Origin: Prinia subflava
Taxonomy: Eukaryota > Chordata > Aves > Passeriformes > Cisticolidae
Length of the DNA stretch: 64,000 bases
Direction of reading: 5' to 3'
Assembly: GCF_021018805.1 (NCBI RefSeq)
Contig: NW_026960611.1
Coordinates: 1,984,001-2,048,000, forward strand
The position numbers and the translations under genes are program-made. Below the pieces are notes generated by a model. It was not told the origin of the DNA. It saw only the letters and a program-made list of their open reading frames with translations, and did not search any database. This document shows positions 44,200-54,724 of this stretch, piece after piece. Within the stretch, counting starts at the first letter, position 1; each line of letters opens with the position of its first letter.

Positions 44200-46058
44200 A
44201 TGGTTAGCTGCTGTTTTGTTTTCTTGAAGGGTTTGAGGAACTGAGAAACTTGCTGTTTTAGTCTTTGTCTTGCTTTGCCCCATCGCTGGCATTGGGGCTG
44301 AGGTTGGCTCTGAGGGTGCTGGTTTATTTTTCTGCTGTTACTTCGGCGCTGGGAGTGGGGTTACTGTTTCACTCTTTCTTGAGAACTGGCACAGGACTGG
44401 GGCAGAGGTCTCGGCTGTGTTGTTCTTTGCTGTTTTAGTGGAGGGGCTGCATTGTTCCAGACATGCGGCACTGGTGCTGGCAGCCGTTGTTTCACTGTTT
44501 TTGCTGGGTTCTGTTGTTGCAGACATGGCTCTTCACGTGTGCTGATGTCTGCTTGTCTCGCTGGGCAAAGGAGGTTGTGGAGGGGGAAGGGAGCTCTCCT
44601 CGCACGTGGAGTGGCACCGCTGGTGCGGCTTGGCTCTGCTTTGCTTTTGTCTTTCACTCTCTGCTAGTGATTTTTATTGTTTGCGGAGTGTCTCTCACTG
44701 TTTGAGGCAACAGAGAGACTGCAGGATCTGCAAAAGCTGTTGCAATTTGGACTTGGATTTTGTTCTGGTTGAACGGTGGTGGCTGTGCTGGGTGGGGTGC
44801 AGTTTTTGAGACTCTAGCTTTGGTTCCCATGGTCACCTGAGCCGGGGGCATGACTCCCTGAGCTGAGGGGAAGTGACGAAGGCTGGGGCTATGAGCACAG
44901 CCCACAAAAGGGGTGTGGTCCCAGGGCAGATAGGGAGGGACTCTGTGACATTTGGACTGGGCATGCTACCAGGCACGGCTAGATGGTAAAACCCACGAAG
45001 AGGGAAAACCCATGCTAAAGCAATATGGCTCCAGGAGCCACGTGGCTTCTTACAAAGGAAATATTTTTTCAGTGTGTTTTTTAAATTTCTGGGCTGCCCC
45101 TTTTGAATTTGCTTTTCTTTTTACGATTATTGGTAGAAGGGATAAAACAGAAACAGAAGGATAAAAGGATAACAGGAGACAGAAAGGTAACTCACATGGC
45201 CAGTGTTCCCTTTCTGCATGGGGGGTGCAGGGTGAAGCCGTTGACTGCTTTGCTCCTGCCTTTCGGGGCTGGGGTGAGGAATAAACTGCTCTTCAGGATT
45301 ACAGAATTGAAGCATGCTTTTTTCTTCTACTTGATTTGAGCTCCAGTTTTCTTACATTTTAATTTGCTTTGCTTCGTTTTTCTGCTACTTTTAAAGGTAT
45401 GTTACAACTTGTCCCGCGAGGTTTCTTTTACTTTTTTCTGTTACAAAGTTTCAATCAAATCTCTTTATTCTTCAGACTGCACGTCTTTCACCTTACTGTT
45501 TTAAAAGTCTCGTATAAGTTTTTCTGCTTTCGGGGTTTTTTATAGACTCATTTTACAAGTCTTTTGAGGTGTTTCTTCTCAAATTAAAGTCTTAAATTGC
45601 TAAATTATAATCAAAGTAAAAATAAAAGTCTCGCTTAACTACTAAACTGCTGGATCTCCATTTCACTCACCAAACTCAGCTTTCTGTGGTATCTCAGCTT
45701 CCTTGGTTTGTCCTTGATTCTTGTGGTCACAAGGCGTGTTGTTTGGTTGGTTGGTTTTTGTTGTTATTGTTGTTTCTGGGTTTTTTGTCGACTTCGGCTC
45801 TGCCAGTCTGTAGTTTCTCTCCTTTGGGAGAAATCTGCCTGCATTCCTGAATAGGTGTTTCTGGCTAGGATCCCCTCTCATCAGCATGGGGATTTGGTCT
45901 AAAAACTCCCTCTTAAGCTTTTAGACCCACAATGGGTTTTTTTCCGTGACCAAAAACCACCATGAGCTTGCTTTAAAAACGAAAAACCAAGGGAAAAATG
46001 GCCTAACTGACTGAGGACTGGTCAGAAAAAACTCAAATCAGGCATCTTACTATAAGAT
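44200..46058 (-). mobile_element. Interior of minus-strand LTR element (5' part)
   Basis: It lies downstream, on the minus strand, of a primer-binding site at 46059-46076. 44250-44900 is GC-richer, with several short open frames on both strands and none recognisable. No polypurine tract or second LTR is found, so the element is truncated or heavily decayed toward 43000. Confidence 0.45.
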
Positions 46059-46076
46059 GTCCCTGTTTGGGCACCA
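46059..46076 (-). other. Primer-binding site (tRNA-Lys3-like), minus strand
   Basis: The minus strand reads TGGTGCCCAAACAGGGAC, matching the tRNA-Lys3 site at 16 of 18 positions by eye, two bases from the putative LTR end. Confidence 0.7.
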
Positions 46077-46078
46077 CA

Positions 46079-46532
46079 TATTGAGGTTCCCAGTACCTTT
46101 GAGGGTCCAGCCTTGCAGAGAAATGGCTTAAAGCATTTAGCTACACGGCATGGTCGAGTATGTCTTGAAAAAGCAAAAAGGTTTTAATAAAAGAAAGAAA
46201 ATAATACAAAAACAAATAACAAAGCCGCACACAGTATAAAGAACAAGTCTATATACTTGTCACAACATCTCGAGAATGCTCTTAAGCACCTTTGTGCTGT
46301 CCCTTTACTACTTGATTGTTTAGGTGGGCTATTTGGCACCTTGCCCAATGAAATTGACAACAGGCTTTGAGGTACCCTTCCAAAGCCCAATCAGTGCCTC
46401 TGTGCTGGCACTGAACCAGTTACAGTGAGAAGGCCATAGAAAATTCTAGTTTAACTTCCTTACATGTTCCAAGGTAAGCTGAAACTCCCTTATATAGAAA
46501 CACCTGCTTGGGTGTGGAAATGCATTGCTACA
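46079..46532 (-). repeat. Putative 5' LTR of minus-strand element
   Basis: The inner edge is fixed by the primer-binding site; the minus strand ends GGGAACCTCAATA. TATATAGAC lies near 46250 and ATTAAA near 46185 on the minus strand. The outer edge at 46532 (minus-strand TGTAGCAATGC) is a guess from the usual TG start. Confidence 0.5.
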
Positions 46533-47709
46533 CTGCTACTTTGTCATAAACCCACAGCTTTAGGAGACAACTGATTGTAACTTTTAGCAAGGCATGAATT
46601 TCCATGGTCATCTATGAGAAAACCATCCACAGAACAAAATCCTGAAAAAACAATTTACAGGTCTTTTGCAGCAAACACATTTGTGTGAGTACATTATCAC
46701 CTGGCTGCTCCAGTGCTAGGATAATGGGATGAGGATCATGGAATTAGAAGGTAGGGAAGCCAAGCTGCTGAGATCAGTGGCTGAGACCATCAGCCTAACC
46801 AAAGCATGCTGCCTGTTTGTAACACTGAAGCCCTCCATTCCTCCAGCAAGGAAAAATACAAGTTCTATTTCTATGTAAAAAGGTTTGAAGGACTATGTTA
46901 CTTTACAGAAGATGTGCAGGGAACCTCGCCAACTCAACTTCAAGTACAAAGTTTACAAGTAGTTATGTGGTAAGATATTTAAAGTGAAAACCAGCCCTGG
47001 GCTTCCAGAGGTGTAGCACAGAGCAGTGACAATCCCAGCTCAGCTACGCTTTTGCAGCAAGGCAGCATGATGAGAGACCATCATTTGCCAAAGGGAACTC
47101 CTGGCTGGGAAACAGCAAATTCCAATTTACAGACTGAAATTCCAAGGTCACTAGAAAACACTCCTCCTCATTGTTCACAAGAGACAAAATTGGTTTTAAC
47201 TTCCCATATATCTGAAAACCAAAGAGCTCAGCCAATACTTCACTGCCTACACAGAGATAATGGCACTGTACCAACAAAAAGCTCACAGCTCTTCTACCAC
47301 AGCTGACAGGGAAGGTTCCAGATGCCTGCTTTCCTGAAATTTCAAAATTTTCTAATAAAAAAAGCTTATCAAACACTTATATGTTACTCACTGTAATAAA
47401 TGTAAAGCCAATTCCAAATTAATAAATTATTTTTTAAATTTTTTTAAAGAATCAACAAACAGAATTTCAGGTTAGCCAACAGTCAAAGAATCAGTGTCGA
47501 GTCCCGGGATCAGCACTGGGTGAACCTTAGCTGCGGCCTCTATTGCACCATAGCTCCCCTGTTCACGTCTTTGGTTTTGTGAGTCCTGTTTATATATGGG
47601 GTTTTTTAGAGGGACAGGGTATTACTTCATACTCTTTTTGTCCCTTCAGTTTTCCTTCATATTCATGTAGATTCATCCTCGCCTTCTGGTCTGTTGAATA
47701 GTTCTTCTG
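46533..47709. other. Unassigned sequence; older repeat from about 47490
   Basis: No gene recognised in 46533-47490. From about 47490 the sequence (GTGTCGAGTCCCGGGATCAGC) looks like part of an older element. It continues at 50414-50586 and after 54674, because proviruses F and G landed in it. Confidence 0.4.
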
Positions 47710-47715
47710 AGGGGA

Positions 47716-48125
47716 TGTTGTTGTTTAAATATATGGGGGGTCCCCGGGGAGTGCCCCCCGGAGACCCCCGGGGTCTTATGGGTTCGTGGTGTTCCCGCGC
47801 TGGCAGGCAAGGAGACTCAGATGCCGGTGGGGTGCTGATGAGGTGAGGGTTTATTCACTGAGGGAGAGGGAAAGGGGAGGGGGGAGGGGGAAGGGGGGGA
47901 GAGGAGAGAGGAGCGTCCGGACACCTCCAGGGGTAGAGGGGCAAGAGGGGCAGAGCCTTCTGCCTTGGCATTCTTATCACAGAGGTTCAAAGGGGCGCGG
48001 TAACATTCTCCAGCCAATGAGGTTACAGATACAGGATACTGCAGGGAGGATACAGACTGGGGATAAACCATACATTTCCCAGGGGTGAGCCAGAGCAAAC
48101 CATTTCCATAAAATGCAATCCCACA
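47716..48125 (-). repeat. 3' LTR of provirus F
   Basis: On the minus strand it starts TGTGGGATTGCATTTTATGG and ends AAACAACAACA. It contains a purine-rich GGGAGG tract on the plus strand near 47862-47925. It carries a 100-codon open frame identical to one in the partner LTR, a by-product of composition. Confidence 0.92.
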
Positions 48126-48144
48126 AGTCACCCTTTTTTTCTTT
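48126..48144 (-). other. Polypurine tract of provirus F
   Basis: The minus strand reads AAAGAAAAAAAGGGTGACT directly before the 3' LTR. Confidence 0.7.
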
Positions 48145-49259
48145 AAAATGTGAGAAGAGAAATATGACATATGACCATTAACAATTTAAAAAATGAAACA
48201 GTAATTACAGTTTTGCAACATGAAACCAAATACAATTGCAGTAAGGATTATGTTATACGGTGAACAGTTGATCTGACCTTGTAATTGCAGTAGACGGGTT
48301 ATGTGAGTTTATATTGCAAGATTTGAAACAAGTTAACAAATTTGTTTGAGCCTTTCCAGTGTGACTGGCCTAATAGTGTCTAGTCTTTTCCAACTGGCTT
48401 TTCAGACCACCACAGCCCCCAGCTTAGGCTGTGGCGCTGACTATGCTCCCACTCTAGGGACAGGAAAACACGTGGAGTTCCCCGGGCTCCACACACGGCT
48501 TCAGATTCTCCAGGTGGCCTGCTGCAGTTCCCCCATTGGGGCCGGGCAGTGGCAGTGAGGAATTTAAATCAACTCAAGCTGCCATTGATCTGTCACGGAA
48601 TTCCCGTAAGGCCTGAACAGCAAGTCACCGACACTCACGGATCTGAGCCAAACCACTCCTTTCACTTTCCAACTGGTTCAACCAAAACAAAAGACCCCCA
48701 GTTTTAGGTCATCAAAAGAAAAACAAAAGAAAAAAACTACAAAAACCGTCAAATACTTTCTCAGACACCAATTTAGGTTATCAATCACCCTCAGAACTAA
48801 CTGAGGACAGCATAAACCCAAAAGCGTTACAGATTCAATAGTCTACACTACTGAATCGCGCCTTACAAGAAGACAATTCAAAAACTGCTTCCCTTGGATC
48901 TACACTTGTGACCTGAAAAGGCCTCTGCTTTCTAAAACAGAAAACAGGGGAATCTGCAATATTTACACACACAAAACTAGAAAGGCATAATTGTAAAAAC
49001 TACTTCATGGGGATGGGAAGGAAATGGAGGGGTTTGGGACACCCTGCTGTTTGGCCAGAACAGCAAGGGACAGGGGCAGAAAAACAGGGAAAGGGAATCG
49101 AAGTAGCATTAACAATTATACAAGGCTGTAAAACTGGTATTACAAATTCACTTTAGCTTTGGGGTTTGGTTTCTTAGCGTTTACCTTGTGGGACTTGAAA
49201 AGCGGAAGATGGGACTGAGAGCACGTGGCCATGGTGGCCATGCGGTCACAGCGCAGCAC
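48145..49259 (-). other. Interior of provirus F, 3' half
   Basis: No open frame above about 70 codons and no recognised motif. Moderately AT-rich. Confidence 0.5.
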
Positions 49260-49265
49260 GTGGTG

Positions 49266-49943
49266 TTAGCTGTGCCGTGCCGGGTTTAGCAGGAAAGGGT
49301 TAACTCTCGGGGGTTTGTTAAGGGAAAGGGGGTTAAGGAGAAGGAGCAGCGAGGGGAGGAGGGGGTAAGGGTAAGGAAGGAGGTTACACAATTTACAAAA
49401 CCGAGTTTTGGAAGGTGCGGGGCTTGGGCACAACTGAAGACTGCTTTTTCCTTCTCTGATGGCCGTCTGGCTGAGTTCCTTTCGCTGCTGTCCAGGGCTG
49501 CTTGTCCGCGCGGCTTCTCCCGGTGCTGGGGCCCGCGCGCTGCGGCGGGGCCGGGACCACGTGTTGGCTCCGCCGGGACTGCCCCGCGCCGCGGCCGCTG
49601 GGCTGGGGCCGCTCCTCCGCCGGGGCCGTGCCGGGCCGGGGCCGCTCCGCCGCCGGTTCGCAGCCCGCGCCGCCGAGCCGAGGCGGGCCGGGGCCGCGCC
49701 GCAGCCACGCGCCGCAGCAGCGGTCCCGCCGCGCCGGGGCTCACGCCGGAGCCTCGCCGTGGCGGAGCCGCGCCGCCCGGTCCAAGGAGCCGGGACCCGG
49801 GCCCGCGCCGGGCTGGTCGGCGGTGGTGGGACAGCCGCGTGGTGGCTCACGAGGTCTCTGCGCGGTGGGGGAGGGGCCGCCCCGGGCCGCGATGGCCCAG
49901 AACGGCCGCTCCGCCGGAGACGGCACAGAAACGGAGTTACCAT
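49266..49943 (-). CDS. Open frame in GC-rich leader of provirus F, doubtful
   Basis: 225 codons on the minus strand, rich in Arg, Ala, Pro and Gly, ending in a Leu-rich, Pro-rich tail (LLPSLLLLLNPLSLNKPP). Overlapping frames of similar length exist on the plus strand, so the openness is probably caused by CpG-rich composition. Its position (just after the primer-binding site) is that of a gag start or packaging leader. I see no matrix, capsid or zinc-knuckle signature. Confidence 0.25.
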   Translation of the reverse strand: MVTPFLCRLRRSGRSGPSRPGAAPPPPRRDLVSHHAAVPPPPTSPARARVPAPWTGRRGSATARLRREPRRGGTAAAARGCGAAPARLGSAARAANRRRSGPGPARPRRRSGPSPAAAARGSPGGANTWSRPRRSARAPAPGEAARTSSPGQQRKELSQTAIREGKSSLQLCPSPAPSKTRFCKLCNLLPYPYPLLPSLLLLLNPLSLNKPPRVNPFLLNPARHS

Positions 49944-49977
49944 GGTCCATCTTGCCCCAGGGTCGTCGATGCCGTTG

Positions 49978-49995
49978 CCCGACGTTGGTGCGCCA
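49978..49995 (-). other. Primer-binding site of provirus F
   Basis: The minus strand reads TGGCGCACCAACGTCGGG two bases from the LTR. It is close to the tRNA-Lys1,2 site but with an extra base and mismatches. Confidence 0.55.
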
Positions 49996-49997
49996 TC

Positions 49998-50407
49998 TGT
50001 TGTTGTTTAAATATATGGGGAGTCCCCGGGGAGTGCCCCCCGGAGACCCCCGGGGTCTTATGGGTTCGTGGTGTTCCCGCGCTGGCAGGCAAGGAGACTC
50101 AGATGCCGGTGGGGTGCTGATGAGGTGAGGGTTTATTCACTGAGGGAGAGGGAAAGGGGAGGGGGGAGGGGGAAGGGGGGGAGAGGAGAGAGGAGCGTCC
50201 GGACACCTCCAGGGGTAGAGGGGCAAGAGGGGCAGAGCCTTCTGCCTTGGCATTCTTATCACAGAGGTTCAAAGGGGCGCGGTAACATTCTCCAGCCAAT
50301 GAGGTTACAGATACAGGATACTGCAGGGAGGATACAGACTGGGGATAAACCATACATTTCCCAGGGGTGAGCCAGAGCAAACCATTTCCATAAAATGCAA
50401 TCCCACA
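49998..50407 (-). repeat. 5' LTR of provirus F
   Basis: 410 bp, the partner of 47716-48125. The only difference I see is GGGG/GGAG near the start (plus-strand reading). Confidence 0.92.
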
Positions 50408-50586
50408 AGGGGAGATGAATATTAAACATGATTTCTGGGAATTGTGCATTGAGATGCCTGTCCTGGATGGTGGAGCGAGATCCATATCAGTGGTAATGGT
50501 TGGGTCGTTCCCAGTTCCATCTCCGGAGAAGACCCATCTTCCTTGGACCTTCCCTCCTTTCTGTTGTAAACTCAGTCGTTCCCGGG

Positions 50587-50909
50587 TGTGGGAATACACA
50601 AGACAGAGAGTCAGACTTGATTAGCATAGCTGGTTTGATAACCAAGATGCCATGGCAGAAACAAACAGAGCTTTGAAAATTACAGAAGATGGGATTAAAC
50701 CTGCTTATGGGAAGAGAGAAGATTGAATCAACTTCTGCAAGCAAAGAATTATTGTAAAATGCATGAGTTTTCTGTGTGATTTTTAACCTGATTATTGTAG
50801 TAGAAATTATTAACCTGTCTGAAATTGTATATAAGCTTTTGGGAAACCTGAGTAAAATCAAATTCTGATCACCGAATCAGTCTTCCCGTCTCTCAGTCAA
50901 TCGCCAGTA
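50587..50909 (+). repeat. 5' LTR of provirus G
   Basis: It starts TGTGGGAATACAC and ends CAATCGCCAGTA, with TGTATATAAGC near 50826. It is shorter than its partner by a few bases (a CAGA-type indel near the start). Confidence 0.88.
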
Positions 50910-51054
50910 ACTGATGCTCCATGTGAGAAGAACCAGCTATCTGACAGCAATTGGCAACTCCCTTGGAACTGATCGTGATGGTGAGAGAACCGTGCTTGGG
51001 CCCGCAATCGCCTGTACGCTGCGACGTGACAGGTGAGCCAGGGGCACTCAAGGT

Positions 51055-51453
51055 ATGGGACAGGACGTATCCAACGAGAGAGACGTTAATGAAACCATGC
51101 CAGCCTTTCTGAGCAAGCATGAATCCTCTATCCTAAAGCATGACTTTAGGTCACTTCCACGCGTGTTTCCTAATATTTTTACTCTTTGCTACTGGGAAAA
51201 GGTCAGCATAAAACTCTACGACCTTGCTATGCTGCCTGGCCACGAGCCAGAGCTACGCTTGCTTCCAGCTTGGAGGGTGGTCATAGACACATTTAAAAAA
51301 CAGGAGACCGAGGCAGCCTGCGAGGCTACCACGGAGATGGCCCCAGCAGCCATGCTAGACCAAAACCTGCCCAAGTCCTGCTCCCTATCCCCGACAAACA
51401 CCAAAGTTAGAGCCCAGCTGGCACCTACAGCCCTACCGGTATCCCACCAGTGA
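51055..51453 (+). pseudogene. gag: Provirus G gag matrix remnant
   Basis: 133 bases-of-three open from an ATG giving MGQDVSNERD, with Gly2 for myristoylation. Matrix-like helices follow (WRVVIDTFKKQETEAACE), then a Pro/Ala-rich end and a stop. No capsid or zinc knuckle is recognisable downstream, so gag is truncated. Confidence 0.6.
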
Positions 51454-51839
51454 CCCCAGAGCTGCTGAATGCTAATTGCTTATACAGATACTGACTCTAG
51501 CAGTGACGGAGAGCCTTTCAACTCCAGCCCCGAAAAAAGATCCTGAATTATTCCCTTCAAATATGCATAACAATTAGTTACAGATAAAAAAGAAAGCCCT
51601 AAAGACAGAGGCTTTGCCTTTATTTTGCTAATCAATGCCGCTTCAAGTTTCACCAAATGGCCATCTTTTAAAGAAAATCATCTCACAGCACGAGACATCA
51701 ACTAGTGCAGACAAATCCTACAGCAGAAGCAGTAGCTGACATGGTAACCAGGAGCAACCTTCAGCTTCCAGCCGGCCCAGGCCCCATCCACCAGACCGTC
51801 TCTGACCTACGTACAGCCACCCCAAGAAGTGCAGTAACA

Positions 51840-52440
51840 TTGTCTAATTGCTCAGTTTTTTTCTCCCTATAGGAAATCTACAGACTCTTAGTACCCAGTT
51901 ATCATGCCTTGCTTATAGGTAGATCACCTACCTCAGTAACACAACTGTTTGTTTTACCAGTAATCATCGACTCTGACACAGCTGGAGAGATAGAGATCAT
52001 AGTTTGGACACCCCAGCCGCCCTGTGTACTACCAGCCAGGGGCAATATGGCCCAGCTTGTACCTTTCCCAGCAGTACCCTTATACACACCCCCATAGCTA
52101 AACAGAAATAAAGTTTGGTTCAACAAGAGCCCCACAAATTTTCTGAACACAAAGTATTACATCTCAGCATCCCACATGCTAATACAAAGTGATTCTAAAA
52201 AGCAAAGACTTAATTTTAACAGAACTCATAGATACCTGGGCAGATAATAGTCTTATCTCCTGAAACCAATGGCCTAATGATTGGCCATTAATGCCTATCC
52301 CCCAGGTCCTTTCAGAGGTGAGTAGAAACAGTCAAAGCTATTAGAGCCAGCACCTAGTACAGATTACAGAGCCTGAGGGAAGAGTAGCTACTGTCAAGCC
52401 TTTTGTGCTGTCTTCCCTGCTAGTTTTGTGAGAGATGTTC
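51840..52440 (+). pseudogene. Provirus G dUTPase/protease remnant
   Basis: 51909-52097 reads like the second half of a retroviral dUTPase (PVIIDSDTAGEIEIIVWTP, then RGNMAQLVPF). From about 52200, protease-like sequence follows with stops (IDTWADNSLIS in place of a DTG site, and EPEGRVATVKPFV near the end). The active-site Gly appears changed to Trp. Confidence 0.65.
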
Positions 52441-53110
52441 AATCTCAGTAGAGAATTTTTATGCAGTCAGATTTTGTATGGTCATTGAAATGTGTGACTT
52501 TAACCTAGAAAGCAAAAAAAAAAAAAAAAAAAAAATTCCCAGTTTAGTAAATGAATGTCTCTTAAGTTCTTAACAGGAAAGGGGGAGACAAGGATAGCAC
52601 CCCTGCTGAGAAAACTGCAGAAAGCTCTTTTATGTTTTCAATCTTTTAAATTGTTCTCGAGGGACTCTAAACAAATGTTACAGTCTTTGAGTGAGAACTT
52701 AATGCAGAACTGCTTCTCTTCTTCTCTTGTTTAGTTTGTCATCAAACCTAGGTTGAATGCAAATGTGTTATATGTGAGATACTGTAGTACTATGCATCTC
52801 ATAAAAGACGAGGTATTTGCCGTTAATGTAATCCATCAAGATGCATCAGAAACAATGCACAAATTCAGTGATTAATGTGTGTATATAAGTTTGATCCACC
52901 TGAACAATTAGAGCACAGTGGCTTACTGCCACTGAGAATAAGGATATATGATGATTTCCTGACTATCATGATATTTACTGAGAATTGTTTCTAGTTCTCA
53001 GATATAGCCTGTTAAACTTACATGCTTTTGACAAAGATTGTGGTAACCAGTTTGATTTTTAGTTCAAGAGAGATCCCTATAGAAATATCTAGACTGATGC
53101 ATAAGAATTC
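52441..53110 (+). other. Deleted or unrecognisable interior of provirus G
   Basis: It includes a run of 23 A at 52514-52536. No reverse transcriptase palm motif is present. Confidence 0.5.
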
Positions 53111-53119
53111 ATTCTATTT

Positions 53120-53340
53120 CGGCACAACTTTTGCAAATTTTAACTGAAATCAAAACTTTACATGATGTACAAAAATTTTTGGGAGCAAGCTCCCTATTAG
53201 AAATCCCAAATGCAGAACTAAATCCTTTGTTTAGACTGCTAAAGAGAGATTCAAACCTTTTATTACCTAAACGACTTAATTTACAAGTTCAACATGCACT
53301 GCAGACCTTAGTAAACTGGCAAGCTGCACGGTAAGCACCT
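53120..53340 (+). pseudogene. pol: Provirus G reverse transcriptase thumb remnant
   Basis: Open from 53131 to 53334. LHDVQKFLGASSLLEIPNAE, followed by LFRLLKRD, matches the thumb region seen in E1 and E. The palm is missing upstream. Confidence 0.65.
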
Positions 53341-53719
53341 AAACTGCCTTTCCTTTTAATAATTTTGCATCTAGCAAAACAGCCCCACGCTTTGATATTT
53401 CTGAGACTTCAGAGCACCAGACCCTGTGCTTATCATTGATTTTTTTTACCTCACCAAATGACCAAAACCATCAGTACCCAACATGAAATGATAGCCCAAC
53501 TAGTTATTAAAGCCTGACAGAGACTAACTTCTCTTGCAAGAGTGAAATTTTCCATTGTTTTGTTGCCTCTTATCAACTTTATTAGAATTAGATATTTCAA
53601 GAATCTGAAGCTATTCAAATAGCCTTTGCTGAATTCAGCAGACAAATCTCAATACATCCTCCAAAACATAAGCTTTTAACACCTTTATTTCAATTAATTA
53701 AAAAAATCTAAAAGAAGTG

Positions 53720-54010
53720 AAGTTCCACTTCAAGCCTTAACAGTATTCACAGATGATTCTAGTCACTCTCAGTAACAATATAGACTCTTTTTCTAGTGCC
53801 TAAAGGTCAGATGTATCCACATTTGAGAAATCCCCTCAAATTACTGAACTTGCTACTGTTGTCAGAGCTTTTCAAAATTTTTCTGTTCCTTTTAATCTAG
53901 TAACAGATTCAGATTATGCTGCAAGAATCCTAATGAGAGCTGAAGCCTCAGCCCTGAAAGAAAGTGTAAAAAACCTGCAAACAGATTATAGATTTGAATA
54001 GTTGAATAAA
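53720..54010 (+). pseudogene. pol: Provirus G RNase H remnant
   Basis: Frame-broken sequence with LQALTVFTDDSS, ELATVVRAFQNF and LVTDSDYAARI matches the first three RNase H blocks. It passes straight into env tail sequence, so integrase is deleted. Confidence 0.65.
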
Positions 54011-54054
54011 CTCCTGAGAAGCTGGAGAATCCATAAATAGATTAGAAATTTAGT

Positions 54055-54276
54055 TAAAATAGGCTTATATGTATTAGGCATTATATTATGTATTGTTATA
54101 ATTATTCATTATATTTTACAGAGTGTTTAAACTAAAGGTAGAATCTGCATCTTGGCTAGATAACCTGTTTAGTGGCTGGAGTTTGACACCTTGGCTAAAA
54201 GATTTTCTTTGGATAGGAATGCATGTAATGATTTTAATAATAATTGTATTAGTTATAATACCTTGCTTGCTTTGAT
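54055..54276 (+). pseudogene. env: Provirus G env transmembrane tail
   Basis: A segment with ASWLDNLFSGWSLTPWLKD is followed by a hydrophobic anchor (MILIIIVLVIIPCLL) and a stop near 54276. It is comparable to the ends of E1 and E env. Confidence 0.65.
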
Positions 54277-54340
54277 GTGTATAGAGATTAATTAATAAAG
54301 CCATCAAGATAGTGTTCTTGGTTAATACAGGAGGGGGAGA

Positions 54341-54667
54341 TCTGGGAATACAAAAGACAGAGAGTCAAACAGACTTGATTAGCATAGCTGGTTTGATAAC
54401 CAAGATGCCATGGCAGAAACAAACAGAACTGTGAAGAGTACAGAAGATGGGATTAAACCTGCTTACAGGAAGAGAGAAGATTGAATCAACTTCTGCAAGC
54501 AAAGAATTATTGTAAAATGCATGAGTTTTCTGTGTGATTTTTAACCTGATTATTGTAGTAGAAATTATTAACCTGTCTGAAATTGTATATAAGCTTTTGG
54601 GAAACCTGAATAAAATCAAATTCTGATCACCGAATCAGTCTTCCTGTCTCTCAATCAATCGCCAATA
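54341..54667 (+). repeat. 3' LTR of provirus G
   Basis: 327 bp preceded by the polypurine tract AGGAGGGGGAGA, ending CAATCGCCAATA, then CCCGGG. Confidence 0.88.
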
Positions 54668-54724
54668 CCCGGGTCCCCAGCAGAGTTTTTTTAAATTCCC
54701 GAATCCATTATCCCCCGGCTGGAA

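Larger units (their letters stand above)
47716..50407 (-). mobile_element. Miniature provirus F, non-autonomous
   Basis: Two 410-bp LTRs differ at one site by eye, with a perfect AGGGGA duplication at 47710-47715 and 50408-50413. The interior is only 1.87 kb and has no pro, pol or env. Minus orientation follows from the primer-binding site beside the right LTR and the polypurine tract beside the left one. This size and content resemble miniature LTR elements mobilised by a helper. Confidence 0.9.
50587..54667 (+). mobile_element. Provirus G, beta-like, decayed with large deletion
   Basis: LTRs lie at 50587-50909 and 54341-54667, with a perfect CCCGGG duplication at 50581-50586 and 54668-54673. 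The interior (3.4 kb) keeps pieces of gag matrix, dUTPase/protease, thumb, RNase H and the env tail, with most of gag, the polymerase palm, integrase and env surface deleted. It is older than F to judge from gene decay and more LTR differences, including a TC in place of TG at the 3' LTR start. Confidence 0.9.

Noticed and set aside
47786..48088. 100-codon open frame, also present identically at 50068-50370
   Set aside because: It lies in the two LTR copies of provirus F on the non-sense strand. Identity reflects LTR duplication, not a conserved protein.
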